From: Stercorarius parasiticus | Lineage: Eukaryota > Chordata > Aves > Charadriiformes > Stercorariidae | Assembly (NCBI GenBank): GCA_013396915.1 | Contig: VWZL01006771.1 | Coordinates: 496,001-560,000, forward strand | Length of the DNA: 64,000 nt | Reading direction: 5' to 3' | Shown here: one piece after another, positions 1-15,200 of the stretch | Position numbering within the stretch: position 1 is the stretch's first letter | How the letters are laid out: the number at the start of each line of letters is the position of its first letter | Program-made: the position numbers and the translations under genes | The notes under the pieces: generated by a model | Told to the model about the DNA's origin: nothing | What the model saw: only the letters and a program-made list of their open reading frames with translations | Database searches by the model: none

Positions 1-1199
1 CACTCAGCTAATACGTGGCTTTCTTAACTGAGACACCATTTACCTTTGGTTTCTAATTACATTTAATAGTTCAATAAAAACACCATATTGAGACACGAAT
101 ACTTACAAAAAACCTCAATGTTTTGTACAAAGAAAACATCTTGAATAATTGATAAATCATTTTCCTTCCCTTTTTCAATTACGAGCACGGACCTAATCTC
201 TAGAGCCAATTATTTCAACTGCATTTGAACCCATCTCTAAATAGCTGCTTCACTGCTTCTCCTCCATCAGTGTTCACAGTGGACCTTCAGCAACCAAAAG
301 TCATGAGTGGAGTATTAAAGTCAGGACAAACCACAGCCAAATTTGACCTCAGTCTGTTACTACCAGACAACACCATTGATGTGCAACCCCTGTTAAGTGT
401 GAAAACGATATTGCAGATACCAAATGCCCCTTAACTTTATGGATCAGCTCTGCAAGCTGCAACATGACTACTTGAGTTCAGAACCAAGTACAGAACTGAG
501 TGCAGAACCCATCTTTCTACTGCAGAAAACTTTGGGAGGCCTGACCAAACAGAGATTTGTCTGGAGTGGAGGGCAATCGTATTCTGCACTGCCAAATAGA
601 AAATATATTCGTATGCATTTCACAGCATGATCCCTTCAGAAGGGCCACAGGTAGCTCACACGACTTTGGAAAAAGCAACTGGTATGAGACAAGCAGCAAA
701 AAGAGATTGCCCATCTGACCTGCTTGGTTCAACAAACCTTTGCAAAAAAAGGATGCTTGACCAGAAGGGTAGAAAGCATCAGACAAGCAGGAGTAAGTAG
801 CATGCAATTCAAAATGAAAGAGTGGGGGGAAAAATCATGTCAAATCATGTTTAGATAACTGGAAGAAAACAGCAAAAAGATACACCTTTCCATACGTGTG
901 CCATCTGATTCTAGTACAGCAAATGACAGTCACAGAGTGTGACATGACATTGTAAAACATGCCTCAGTAGCTTTTTACTGGTGTTAGACATATTCCCACT
1001 TAAACTCTATATCTGTATCACTGATATTGCATTCAAAGAGGCAGAAAGTTGGCTTCACCATTTGCCTTCTTATGAACCAACATGTTCAACAGTGAAAGCT
1101 CTTTAACAAAAATAAAGCTGTGCTACTAAGAGTTTGGAACAAAATATAAAGAGCTAATGATCTAAATAATGAAACTACAAGACAGCTTTAGGAAGGCAG

Positions 1200-1375
1200 A
1201 TTGTAATTAGTCAACTGGAATTTAGCCAGGACACCACAGCTAACACCTCTGTGACCTTCAATCAACACTCCTTTAATATGCATGAAGTTGGGTTTCTTTA
1301 TCATTAATAAACTGAATGAAAATCCAACTAGAGCAAATACTCCATTGGTTGGATTTTCATCATCACAGAGCTGCT
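1200..1375. promoter_or_regulatory. Candidate conserved non-coding element with 13-bp inverted repeat
   Basis: This block combines homeodomain-like TAAT cores (TGTAATTAG near 1,201, CATTAATAAAC near 1,303) with an ATATGCATG element near 1,277. It also holds a perfect 13-bp inverted repeat: ATGAAAATCCAAC at 1,316-1,328 and its reverse complement at 1,348-1,360, separated by 19 bases. Such dense sites in a gene desert next to a developmental gene are typical of enhancers. That function is inference; the motifs and the palindrome are seen directly. Confidence 0.3.
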
Positions 1376-2393
1376 GGAATAATGAAACTCATGGGGGAAA
1401 AAGTTGTGAACACTCAGTCTTAAATGCTTAGCAGTCTGTCCCCTTCCTAATACTTCTGATGCTGACAGCTGTTGGATGCACACAGAAAATGTTTTCACGC
1501 TCATAGCTGGGATGTAAAAGCAACATGTTCACTCCGGATCTTTTCCTGCCAGAAACCAAACCACCCAAATTCTCACTGTAGTCAGTCGGATGGAAGAAGC
1601 AGCCACAGAATGACACCTTGAATTCACTTCCACACTCCTACAAGGCCAACTTAGCTCTTGGTATCTTTTCTGAATTGCATGCTGCACCCACCCACTTTAT
1701 TAAGGCATAAAAGTGCCAGGTCAGAACAGCACAAAGCCTGCTCATTTTGTTGTTCCCACACAAATCAACACCCCCAGCATTAACGAAAAGCTAATCACAG
1801 GAAGGCCATGATTCACAGGCAGCCATTTCAAATGAAGGAATCCCACCCCACACAAAGCAGCTCTACGGAATAAAACTAGCTACCCCTGTTTAGGAGCATT
1901 GATAGCAAGATTAATTATCCTTCTGTTGAGAGGCAGAAGCTGCCACAATGATGTGTCACCAGCACTTACCGAGCAAGGATGTATTCATCACAAGTGACAA
2001 GACTGCAGAGAAGTGAAATTCTAGTTTAATATTTGTCTGTATGCTAATGCAGTTTGAAAACAAAGTTCTCTAAAGCTGGATGAGAAGAAAAAAGAGAAGA
2101 AAAAAGAAAAGAAAGAAGAAAAATGCTTTAGCTAAAGTAAACGACAGGAAGAAGTAAAGCAATTTAATTTTTTTACTCATTTTACAGACCTTTTGAGATT
2201 TAATCTGCACAGCCATTAGGGATTTAAAGAGCACTGATGTTTAACTTGTTTGCCCATTTGACTTAAGACAAATCCATCTGACAACAACAAAGCACTTTCT
2301 TTGTCCTCACCACCACTTAATTTAAGGGGGACATGTTTACTAACAGCTTAATCTGTTTAGTACAAATAGTCCTTTACATTCTTTAATCCTGTC

Positions 2394-2412
2394 AAAAAAA
2401 AAAAAAAAAAAA
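2394..2412 (+). repeat. Poly(A) run, 19 bases
   Basis: Uninterrupted A19. No flanking target-site duplication or retrogene body was recognised, so it is treated as simple sequence. Confidence 0.9.
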
Positions 2413-3044
2413 GAACACCAAAACCTTCAGAAACCATTTGGTCCCTTCCAAAGCCCAAAGCCTGACTTTGGGGCAACCTGATATCAATAAAATATCTTAG
2501 CTGTACAAACACACTGCAACAAACAATTTACATCACCTCTATAAAAGCAGAAAAGTATGTTATTGCTAAAATGTCTGTTGAACGCTATATACATTTTTGT
2601 TACAAAAGTTGTTGATCTGCAGGAATTCTATAGCAAATGCACATATTTATTTCGTATAGCTGCATGCACAAAACTTCAGTCAGCATTATTGAGGATTAAT
2701 GTCAAAGAGCATAATAACCACATCATATTGCAATGTCACACTATTACTAAAGACTTTAGTCTTCTCAGGAGAGTTCAACTGCCTTTCTCAATGCACATGT
2801 TGCGCATGGAATGCCCTTAACTGCAGTTTTTTCTCATATATTCTCTTCCATGACCATCAGTGTCTCTTGGTTGTTTAATGCTAATAAAGATGGAAAATGT
2901 CACATTCTGTAAAAGTGTTAACCACCTGCTGGTCAGGTTTATTCTTTTCTAATGACTGCCTTTTCTCATCTCTGCTGTTGATGTTATCCACGATCTAGGA
3001 AAAGAGCAGAGTAGTGAGAATCAACAGATTCCAATAGTCTTAAT

Positions 3045-3290
3045 GCTGGAACTGTCTGCTGTATGACCTTAAACAAGCGATTCAGTCCCAGACCACCACA
3101 ACATGTGAGCACATGCTCAATTTTAAGTTAAAGAACAATCATTCATAATAAAGATATGCTTTAGTCTCTCATTGCATTGGAGCCTCGCCTTTCCTCTGTA
3201 CTCCAATTTCCGTATCTGTAAAATGCACTACTAAGAGCTATTCCAGTGGGAAGGCATTGTAAGCACAAAGTATTATTCTTGTCGCTTGCC
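3045..3290 (+). repeat. Possible ancient MIR-type SINE remnant
   Basis: Two stretches resemble the MIR core in the right order: a CTGTATGACCTTAAACAAG-like segment near 3,060, and a CCAATTTCCGTATCTGTAAAATG-like segment near 3,205-3,225. About 120 unrelated bases lie between them. The match is from memory of the family consensus and is heavily diverged. Confidence 0.3.
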
Positions 3291-3299
3291 TTGAGGACT

Positions 3300-6200
3300 T
3301 TGTTCAGGTCATGCCAAACTATCCCACAGGGTGTCCAATGTTAAATTTTGTGGTTTGCAGTTTAAAATGAGTAGTCCACAGGCTTCAGAGCCTTGCAGAG
3401 AACTGTTTGTAGATGCACCAGATGTATTACCATCAGCTTTTCTTGTATTTCAAAAGTTCTAGTAGCATACATCTTTCTTTCCCGTTCTTTAAATATGAAG
3501 GAGAAAACGTATGCCTGTAAAATACATTCAGGGCTTAGTATTTTTAATAGAAGACACTACAAAAATTGTGTACTGTTCTACTTAATTTGCCAGGAATTAG
3601 ACAGTTATTAAAACAAAGCCTTTTATCTTCAGATTCAAAAAGAAATGGAACTTAAAGACACCTCTGACAAAACACTGATAGCGAATACAGTCATGAGTAA
3701 ACTCAGCAATAGAAAAGCTAAGTGATTATTAGTCCCTAGTTAAACAAGGAGCTAGTGGAAGAAATGGGAACAAGCCAATACTAAGCATTTACATAGGCCT
3801 TTTCACACAAGAATTTAAAACATTTTACAATGAAAACAACAACAAAAAAAGCAGCAGTTGATTCCTGAAACTCAGTCTTCTGCTATATCTACTACACATC
3901 AATCTTCCCCAGAAAATGCTGGTTTTAACATTTACTTTGTTACACATATTTTCACCCCACCTCTGTACCAGGTATACTGAGTAAACTACAGTCTTATACC
4001 GCCACACGTGCTTTTGAATTCAGATAAATATTTGAACTTCACCACAGAGGCTTCTGCAAAACCCAATTACACCCAATCCCGTAAAATCAAGCCAATCTTT
4101 GACTGTAATAATAAAAATCATATTACAATAATGGTATTTTCAAGTTAATGGCACAATAAAAGCCTGCTAAAAGGCAGTCTGTATCAGCCTAATAACTATA
4201 ATATTTTTAAAACAGACCATGCCCACAAAATAGGTTAGATTTTCAGAGGTTTAACTGAAAATTTTCCCCTTAAGAGAATATTTAAGATTTTAAGTTCTTC
4301 TGGAGAGGGGCTGCCTATTTATTTCATATTTGTACAGCACCTGGAGGAAAGAAGACCTTACCCTACATGTCAACATCACAGAAATAATAAATAAAACTAG
4401 GAATATTCTCATTAGTATTGTGTTAATTGATTGCTGAAAATATCTAGCTTGTCTCAGAAATCTTACAGTTTTAATCAGAGACACGATATCTTTCACAAAA
4501 TAAAACCATGCTTCCCCATGGCACTTGTAAGAGCAAGACTGGGGGACTCGCTTGACTGTATGTGTAAAAATGCATCCCAATTTTACAGACCTCTTTTGAA
4601 AGCCTCACTGGACTATTTTTGAAAGTGTGAAGATAGTAACTCAGAGGCTGCCTTTTCCTTCAGTTGCAAAGGTATACATGAGGGGTAATTAAATTGCAAT
4701 TAACTTCTAACCACCTTGTCTCTCAACAAAGTGATTGTCTCCTGTGTGAAAGGAGAAAGTAAACGGGATTTGGAAGTGTAGTGTACTTCCCTCCCTACTT
4801 TGCCAGAGCTGAGGAATGCCTACTCCAGCTGGAAAAATATAAACTCCAATGAATCACGGAAGTCTGGACATCTTGCTTGGTTACTTGATGCCAGATATCT
4901 GATCATGCAGGCACTCACTAATCCCCCACGTACCTGGTGTTTTTGTAGTAAGACAGAGTACGGATAGTCACTTAGTGAAGACAGGAACTTTAATCAGCCT
5001 TGCTTTGTAAGGATTTACAATTTTAGATAATGCAAGTGGTGGCATTTAAATTTTCTGCCTGATCTCTCTTCACATTTTTATGTACGTAAACTATAAGAAA
5101 AGTCTTGGGTGTCCTCCTTTCTCAGAGGAAGGAAAAAAAAAAAATCTTGGAGTTAACCTCAGCGAAGGAAAATAGACATGGTAAAGTAAAGAAAAAAGTC
5201 AGGTTAAAGTTCAAGAATTCTACAGTACGTAACATCCCAAGGGCATGAGAGCAACCAAGCATTTTCCAAACGTGACCTCTCCCGGTGGCCGTGAAGTGCT
5301 GGACGTCACACTGAGAAATGGAACATTTGATAACAATAACGACAACTTCAGCTGTGCAGGCAAAAGGATATGCCCTACGGAGTAAACACAGGTGAAAAAA
5401 AAACAGCTTTTTACTACAAATTTTCGAGTGCAAGAATCTTCTGTGTCTCTGCTATCACTGTAACGTCTCGCCATTACTTAAGGACAGTTAAAACTGGGGG
5501 CAGGCCCTCTGCACTGCAGGGGATGTCACCGTAAGGAAAATCGCTTTTACAGCCAAGATGCCCCAAATCTGTGATGCATTTTGCTGTGTGCTGCTTCAGT
5601 TTCATCTGAAATGGTACACCCTCAAGATGACCAGTAAATCTGTTATGGGAATGAAAAATGCTGCTTCTCTGAAAAGACCCCCACTTCTTCAATTGTTATA
5701 GTGCCTGAAAGTCTTACTGATGTATTTTTAGTTGCCTTTGGGGTTTATATTCTTTCTTCATCTTACATTGAGAGCGAATATGGACATTTTATGGATCAAA
5801 GACTCTAAGTTGCCCTATAATGTGCCACTGTCAAAAAAAAAAAAAAAAGATTCTTAAACTTTGTGACATGTAATAGAGAATTAGGCATTTGGTAGAATAG
5901 TATGGGTTGGGATTTCAAAGTTTTCCCTTTCAGTGTGCACCTTCTTGTGTCAAAATTCGTTCATATTCAAAATATCCTCAGAAAATGTGTCTCACAAATT
6001 ATTCCTATTTTTAAGATGCTTGCCATTGCTTTCAAGACCACTGCCAGTGCAGTCAGAAACTAGATCAGAATCAAGAGACCACTGATGGGAATCAAGGGAA
6101 AGATTATTAATTTCTTCATACCCGTTGCATCAAGAACCAGGTATCCCCTACAAGGCAAATACTGTATGTTTATATAACAGCTGACCCGAGCATCACACTA

Positions 6201-9200
6201 CAACCAAGCAATGTAAGGCATATTCGAACAAAGTTTTCTCACTGAAAAACAATGGAGAGTCAACAATGCATCTCGTTATTACAGCAAATAAAAACCAAAT
6301 GACTTGAGGCTTTTCCTCGTACACTTCTTTTTTGCTAAAGGAGTCGTCAGGACATAGGAGGGGTATTTGCAAGTGCAATGAACAAAGACCATAAAAATGG
6401 ACAACAAAGATAATAAACTTTGAAGATATCAGGGCTCTCAATCAGACACGCACTACGAACCGGACTGTACAACCCCAGAACAACAGCCACAAAGGTGCTG
6501 AGGCCTTTCAGCTCCTGACAATTTTCTCTCTAAAGGAATATTTTGTTGAGGGCTTTGCCTGTAGGAGCACATTTCAGCTAATTGTGTTCACTGTAACTAT
6601 TTATTGAAACCGGAAGAGAACTCTACTTTCACAAGCTTATTTAAGAATATTATGTCAAGGCATCCAGGATAAGGTATGGAACCCTTTTACAAGTAATTAA
6701 ACACTGACTCATGGTAGGTCTTGTTCAATTGCAGGAAAAACTGAGAAGGTATTCCAGAAAATGTAACATATTCATATTAGTTCCTGGTTTTAATATAAAA
6801 AAGCAGAAGAGGTCCTGTAGAATCTACCTATGCAGAACTGTTTTTTAATATCTCATTATCTTTTAGTCCGGTGAGGAGCTAATCCAATTTTGATGCAACT
6901 GTGTAAATGTGGCACAGCAAAAAATTCAAATTATGATTTTGTACCCTCTCTACTCTATTTCACAGCTCAACTTCTCCAGTCAGCCTTCACCCCTCACAAT
7001 GCACCAACATGGTTCAATCTTACCTCACTCTTGACAATTCATGGTTCAGGGAAGACACAGAACAATTGGAAGAGTTTGTCTCTGACAAAACTGGAAGGAA
7101 GAACTGCAAAAATTACAACCATTAAAGCCTGCATAAACATCTATTTACTTTTAAAAATCACATTTCCCTATAGCAGAGGAGAGAATTTTTAATAGGTCAT
7201 AATAGTGATAAAATATGAATATTTGATAAAATGCAGAAGTAAAATGTAAAGTGGTATAATACAAAAGACACTTCTCAAATGTGTATACGATACCAACTGT
7301 CAGCAGCTAACATTAGCAGGCAGCTAAACCCAACCAAACCATCTGATCAGGCTAGGTTATGTCACTCAAAGTTTAGGGTCAAATAATACTGTAAAGTATC
7401 AGAGGTGATGAAGAGACGGACACAGAATAAAAGACAAAAATGGTAGGATGTCAGGTGAAAGAAATGGAAAGAAATTATTTAACACTAGAGCTGGTTAAAT
7501 AGGGGGGGGGGAAAGTACTCATAGTCCAAAAACTATTCAAACTAACTAGGTTTCTAATCTCTTTATTCATCATTCAGGCATGTTCACACAAACTCATTTT
7601 CATTTGCACGAACAGAGAATGTTTCAAAACTCATACTTGATGTGAACACCTTAGGATGTGCATCAACAGCTCTACGTAATCTATTCAGAAAGCAAAACCA
7701 TTATCATGTGTACTAGGTAACCAACCCCAAAGTATACCGTGAAAAACAAAGATACAGCAGGGAAATAGCACAGAAGCAGTCATAAAATGAAATTAAATTG
7801 CCATGAATGATTTGGTGAATACTTATGGAAAAAAAATCACTCACAGTAATTGGAATCAATCCGCCAAATGATTTATAAAGTGAAAAAAAGATTTATTTAA
7901 TTGGATAACATTATTGCTACCCATATGATCATCTTCTTGTTGGGGAGGTTTAGCTTGGGTTTTACTGTGAGCTGCTTGAAACTGGAGAGCTTTAAAATTG
8001 CACAGAGACAATTGCACTGGTTTTGTCACAGGAATAGGTGTGTTTCAAAGTTGCTTTTAAAAATTGAACCCAAGTGAAAGAATAACCATGTCACTTAATT
8101 GAAAATATTATATGCAAACAAACAAATGGTGCAAAAGGAATAGAAGGCCTCCCTTCTACACTCATATCTTGCAGTGGTAAATCTGAATACCAGATGCATA
8201 ATATACAAGTCAGTAAGTACAAGTTCGCTACACTCATACAACCCTGACCAAACCTCTCTTACAAAGGAGGGAAATGAAAAACTGTTTTCATCCCAGCTTC
8301 CTCATGAATCTCACTGTCAACTGAGTATCAACTGCTAATGAAAGGTTCCTTCAGACTGCCTTGTACTTTACTCTGAATCAAAGTATCATGACTGCTTTCA
8401 CCTGCTCCTGCCAGGATAATCATTTGAAAGTTGATCAAACATATCTGAACCAGTACAAGAGCAATAACTGATGGAGACGGATGCTGTCAGCTAGGAAGAC
8501 GTCTTCACGCGCTATTTGTTCAGCACTTGTCACCTTTGGATCACGGTACCTCTGTGTGCACCTTTCTTTTTTATTATGACAACACTGCAGTCCAGTAGCT
8601 TTCATTCCTGAAAGCCTGATGAAAATACGTGATGATTTTTTGAAATATGAGAAGAAGCTGCTTATCTTTGGAAAGATGTTTTCTTTGATGCTGGTGTAAA
8701 AATGCATGGAATGCACCTAAACTCAATTAAGGAATATTTGTAGTATCACTTAACCCCTTACAAATGCTTCCTGGACAATTGTAAAGAGAGCTGACATTTT
8801 CTTTGAACAGAAGAAAAAAGGAGCAGGGTGATCCATATTAAAATGTACTTCTTGTGAGAATACAGCCTGGGAAATTTCTTTCCAAAAGAGAAAAGTTTTA
8901 GGGCTGCCAACAAAATATAACATTATGTAACATCATGTCATTGCTTAAGGGTTGGATATAGGATACCATTCATGACCCAAGCCAAATCCATCTGAAGGTA
9001 CTGGGCAGACTGCAAAGACATCAAAAAATACTTCTGTATTTTATTTAAGAATGTTACTCCTGACAAACACCGTTCTTTGTCTCACTTGTACTGCAGAGCA
9101 TTAAAACACGGTTTGGATGTAAAACACAGAGTCCTTTTCCCACTTCCCAGTGAAAACAAAGCGTTTTTACACTCTTGGAGTCTTTAGAGTTGGATACTCA

Positions 9201-12200
9201 AGAAAATTTGCCGTGTTTTTCAGAGGTGGCTTCCAATGAATTTAGTTCATTTAAGAGTTTCATTACGGCAGATACACAGGAACATAGTGACAAAGATCTG
9301 AGAAAGAACAGACTGTTAATAAGACATACCTCTGAGATACCCATGTCTGAACTAATACAGATCTTGTCACTTCTAAGCTGGCTATTCCAATCTCAAGTAA
9401 GTCACAAGATGCTGCAAGGTGCTGTTACTATCTTACTATTTGAGTATTTTATGTCTCTAAAGTCATTAACAAAACCCAGCTCCTTTCCCCTCTGATTAAT
9501 CACACCAATACCTCTAGGAAATACACTGATGGTCATACTTCAGCTTGTAATATCTCATGGTCCAAATTCTTACAGCCCAAACTCCACCTGAATCCTAACT
9601 CTTGCTGCTTGTTGCCTTTAGGCTTCCAAGGATTCTCAAGCAACGGAAAGCACGAAATGAGTGGAGATAAGGCTGTGTGAATCATGGATCTCCACGTCCA
9701 GATCCATACCGTATTTCTCCAGGGTTGCTGGTTTTAACACAGTCTTCGAGGAAGAGGGAAGGGATAGTACAGTGTAACAAATAGTGTTTGCTTCTCCTAC
9801 CTGTGCCAATATTACTCATTCAGCTGAGACTGAACAACAGACATCAATCTCCAGGAAAGTAATTCTCAAGGGTTCTCCAAGCACTAAACAAAAAGGTAAC
9901 ACAAGCTGAATTGTTTTGTTTTTTTAAATGCAGCAGAACAAGGAAAAGCGAACATCAAAACACTCCGTGCTTCTGAACTTCAAATATCAGCTATGTTCTT
10001 TCACTTACGTGGATGATACAAATATGACATCAAGAGGCTCTTTAAAGAATGATAGTGGGTACTACAAATAGAAAAACTGAAATATAAGAAAATTCTTTGA
10101 CTGTTCTAAAAACGCTTACAAAGGAAGGGTGTGTATTTATTCAGCCAGCACTAGCGTAAGGTTGAAGGTGACAGATGAGGAATTAAGCAGCAACCTGATA
10201 ACATCAGCATTATGAAATACTATTCACGATGACAAAGTGTCAGCTGTCCTTGACTAACATTCAAGAATGGTAATGGAATTGCTAGTGTACTGTGGACAAT
10301 TTTCTCCACCACATTTTTCCACATTAGAGAATTGTGGTCAGTAATTAAATGAGTGGATACTCAAACTTTATGTGCATTGGCACAATGTCTACACCACTGT
10401 CAATGCCACGCACAAAGCCATAAGCCACCTTCAATGAAGTTAGCTCAAATACTCATGCTAAATACCCAAGTATTTGCCGGACTTCCTGGGAGGGATTTAC
10501 AACCCATACTCCCAGGACAATATTGTTAGTACTGGCCATTATCTACTTTTTGTACAAAGGGTACAAACTGTTGACCAAAGGCTATTGTATCATGAGATAA
10601 ATGACTTCCTGGAATTCCTAGGATAAAGGCACTGGGAGATAATACAATACATAATGAGCTCAGGTGGCCTTTGGACTAAGTCTAAGCTTCCATAAGCAGA
10701 AGAAACTGGAATTTCCTACACTGTTTATTGAATGGGGGTATATTTTGGTAGTTCCCAATCAGTCTGCCTTTAGCATCAAGGAAACAGCAGATTGGTGGGA
10801 TTTTGAATTTTAAGTCCCAGTTCCTTAAAGGCTTTATTGCAAAATAAGGAGCAATCACATTAGCATACGTCTAGCATATATATGCAAGGAGTCCTCTTTT
10901 GCCTGGTTTCTCCTGACAGAAGCTGGCAAGGTAACTAGTGAACACACTGAACCCTAAGAAGAAAAACCTTGCACTTTTTTTTTTCAATTTGTTTTTACAA
11001 ATTGTTTTTCCAATTTGTTTTGTTTTATTTGCAAAGGGTTTATTCATAGAGATTTATCAGAAGGTGAGCACCCACTTTTGCACTTTTCCCAATTTACGCT
11101 GTAAATGCTCTGCCCTCTTAACATCCAAGCCTTTTGATTTTGTTGTGTTATCCAAGTGACTGACTATAGACAGTGTGGATCTGATAAATGCCAATATTAA
11201 ACAGATTTGGAAATATTTTGCCTGAGATTTAAGGCCTTTTGATGCCCTAATCTAAAAGTTAAACATCCCCAGCACTGGGAAAGAGCTGTTTATTGGACTG
11301 CAAGGATATTAAAGAAGGTCCTTGTGAATGGAAAAGGGTAAGGCAAGGAGAAGCGATTAGCAGGTCACCACAAGGATCAATATGAGGACAGCTTCTGCTC
11401 ACACTGAGTGTAACATAAAATAAGAACACATAGCATGGCAGAAAAGCTTAGCAACAATTAAAATAAAGAAAAAGAAAGAGCAGTATTAAGTCTGTAAGTG
11501 ATCTGAACAAACTAGGAAACCATATGGGAAAATTGTTAGCATCCTTACAAAACAAAAAATTTTCTATGCTACAGAACTTTGGAAGAAAGCTCCTCCTGAT
11601 GAGCAAGTACATTTTTATCAGTTTATTCTCTCCTGACTGCTTATGTTTCAGTGCTCAGCAACTCTTAAAGAGAATTATAGAAGTAGTAAAAACACATACA
11701 CATCCTAACACTTGCATGCAATGAAAAATCTGTCTTCACTTAACCTTCTCAATGGGTATAATAAAAATGGTCTACAAAATGTTCTTGGTACACAAAAGCA
11801 AATTACAAGATAACGTTGCCTTCACTAGTGCAGGCACCAGTCCCTTATTTGTAAAAAAATTCATGCACCTTATCAACTAGAAGTTATCACATATCTGAAC
11901 ATACATACCTATAGATAACACTTCCTCTTAGAATTACTAATTTTAAAATTATTTGAGAAGCTAAGGTTTTGTTTAGAGACTTTTTTAAGAAGGCCTTTTG
12001 GCCTTGGAAACAGAAAAACATACACAATATTTGAATAATAAAATTATTTGGGATGCCTAATATGGTCATCTCTAAGGATGTAACACTAAATAAACTCTCA
12101 CAGCCCACCATTGAAAGCTCCTAGCAAAGACTGTGCAAGCAATACACCTCAGACACTGACCTTCCTAACTCACTCTTATTGCAGGCAACCTGTCATGATG

Positions 12201-15200
12201 CCACAGGGTCAAACCGGGAAGTGAATCTTACCCACATTCAAATGTTTATGTTAAATGAACAGGCTGGCTCACAAGCTGGAAGTTAAGCACATGCTCAAGC
12301 ATTTTTTCAGATAAGGCCCTGAGTGACAGTGCAGTCATTACATAGGAAATGTCAGTTTTAAGCAAACGAAAAGCATGGGTCAGGCCGCAAGAAAACAAGA
12401 GCTTTAGCATAACCAAATCTGACCGCTCGCTCTTCCACAATGGAAGTATGCATACAAACATGACTTGAACAGCTTTGTTTTCTACTCAAGCGATGATGGG
12501 CCTGGTCACTGACTGCATTTTACTAGTCCCTTCAGGATGAACAATCTAATGGGGTAAAAGTAAGAGATTTCCGAGGAAATCTTCTACGGTTCAATTCTTT
12601 CACTTAGACTTTATCTGCATCTGTTTTGTTCTAGTACAGATCACCACTTAAAATCCTCTTCCAATTCGCTGAATATATGCAAATAAACAAGCCAAATCTT
12701 TCCCTCTGGCACTTGGTATAAGAAGAGTATTATATCCCTTTTCCTGAATATCTACCTAAATACAGAAATCCTTCATTTCTGTACTTAAAAGACACGCCAC
12801 AGTAATAAAAGCCTTAACAATAATGTCCTTATTCCTTAGTAGCTGGAAAGGAAGACAACCTTCTAGTGACCAGTAAGCAAGAATGACATTAACTTGACCT
12901 ACAAGAAAATTCTGTTGTTGGAAGCACTGAGAATACAACAGTGAAAATGAGCAATAAGCAAAATTTCCAGTTAAATACATTTGGAAGTGAAGCACACTGA
13001 TCAGCTACAGTATCAAACAAAAAAGACGGAGAGTCTTCAACTTAGAAAGCAAACATTTTTTATATTATTACACGCAATTGGGAAATTCATCATCTTACAC
13101 CTGTTCTAGCAGTAGCCTCAAACAATACAGAAGTCATCTTTGGCTTTTCAAATGGCTATTTAAAAAAACCCAAACGTAAAAAGGCTTTCGATGATGCCAG
13201 AGGACATCAAATTTGCCTGGGAGTAAAACTAACAAGGACTGGAGCAAATGAAAATATGTATTTCTAAGGGAGTTAGCAGGCACTACAAACGTAATGAATA
13301 AAACATACTCACTGCCAGAAGATTAAGGCTTACAGTACAGAATGCACTGTCTGCAGAGGACAGTGCTCTTAAACAAGGATGTGTCAGACTTACCATTAAA
13401 AGACCATATTTCCAGGAGTTCACAGCTTCCTCAAACTGTAAGGGTTTGGGCTGAAAGTTCTGAAAATAGCTCTGACTAAGGCCAAACCTTTTGAGAAATG
13501 CTGACCTAAAACAATTCTTCACTTTCTCAGGGATGAGAGGATGAATACATTGCTTCCCCCATTCCCTCCCACCTCCCCCCCCCCTTTTTTTTTTTAAATA
13601 AAAAACACCTTTTACACCTGTTTGGTGGAGATGCTACAGCTCCCTCCATGACTCAAATCAGGATTTGGAAACATGGCATAGTTTGGAAACTATTGCCATA
13701 GTGTCAATATTCTGTTGTTCTTGTGAAAAGACCCACAAATTCAGCCAAGTAATGAGATTCTACAAATCTGCCCACACAGACTGAGTGGAAATGTTGACTG
13801 TAGAGCAGATAATAAGAAGCACGATCCACCCACTTAAACCTTTTGAGCCAGCTGAAACGTGTGTGCCACATCCTCCCGAATTGCAGGTCCATCCCCTGGC
13901 AGAGCTCTGCAAGCCTTTCTGCCTGTGTGCAGCCACCAGGCCCACTGCCTGAAAGCAGTAAATTTTCCCCCTCCTGTGCTTTTTATTGCTTCTGTCTGTT
14001 ATCCTTCCTCGGTCATGGTTAGAAAGGAATATTGCAAATTATCACAGTGGAATGAGGAACAGGTAGAAAAGTTTGGGGATGACTGGATTACAAAGTGCAC
14101 AGCAGAAGCTGGGACACATAACAAAGAACAACAAATGGCAGCAGACTGTCCAGTGCATCCAAGGATTTTGGCCTTGCCAGTGTCTCAGGCATATGTTTCT
14201 AAAGTGCAGCTTGACAACAACCTTTCCAACAATTCCAAAGTTTTATTTCCCTCCACAGGGTGACATTATAAATATTAAGGCTGGGAAAAAAACAAAACAA
14301 AACGAAACAAAACAACCCAACACTCTGGATTCCCTCCATAATTTACTTCAGAACCTCGGTAGTTTTTAACTATTAGATGTTCATCCACTTGAAGTCATTT
14401 CATTCAGTGTACGAAGAGGCCAATAGTCTGAGAACCCATCACAGCTACACAGGAAATGAGACTGCCATCTTTAAGATGCTCTCTCATTTACAGTAGGAGT
14501 TGAAAAACAGGCGGTGCGTGAGGAAAGGAAAAAACATGGTCTTAAGGTTTAAAAATGTCATCCTCAAGTACAGAAGTCTGCTCAGCTTTGACCACAGCCT
14601 ATATGATGGTGAAAAGATCACCCTGAACTTTTCACTGCTGAACTCTGACTGTCTGAAACACCAGATTTTCTCAGATCACAGAACCACAGAATCTGATTTA
14701 TGAAAGGGTTGAGAATTCAGAACTGCAGCAGGACTCAGCTACACATATGTTTTGGCTACAAAAAATGCAAAATATTCTGAAACGTATCAGGTTTAAGGCA
14801 TCTCAAACTGGATTGATAAAATTAGTGATCACTTTTACCTTGCATTTCATGATTTTTTCTGTCCCTGTGTGTTAAGTAGCTAAAATACATTAAACAGTGA
14901 TTAATCAAAGGATTAATAAACTACCCTCTTATGGTAGCACTATAGAAAGGTACTTGAGGAAGGTGATAATTATGCATTCAATGCTGGATGGAATGGTGTG
15001 CAGTGGCATACACTGAGCAATTCAGATAAAAAGAAACATTTCATAAAGCTCCTATTCAGTGTTGTCTATTGTATATGTTAAAGGCGCAGACAACTCATAG
15101 AAAAAAGTAGCTATGCAATCATGTAATTTAATATCCCTGCCAGGATGTGGATGAACAATCAGAAAAATTACAGAATTAAGATTGCCTATGTATTTTCTGT

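Larger units (their letters stand above)
1..3040. other. Intergenic desert, SHH side of RNF32, part 1
   Basis: No exon with a convincing frame and splice sites is visible on either strand. The stretch is AT-rich unique sequence with a purine-rich run at about 2,080-2,125 and a poly(A) run at 2,394-2,412. One compact motif-dense block (about 1,200-1,375) is listed separately. Placement between SHH and RNF32 is inferred from conserved vertebrate gene order, because SHH itself is outside the window. Confidence 0.6.

Noticed and set aside
13859..14263. 134-codon open frame in the desert
   Set aside because: No splice context, domain or recognisable family; the length is near chance expectation.
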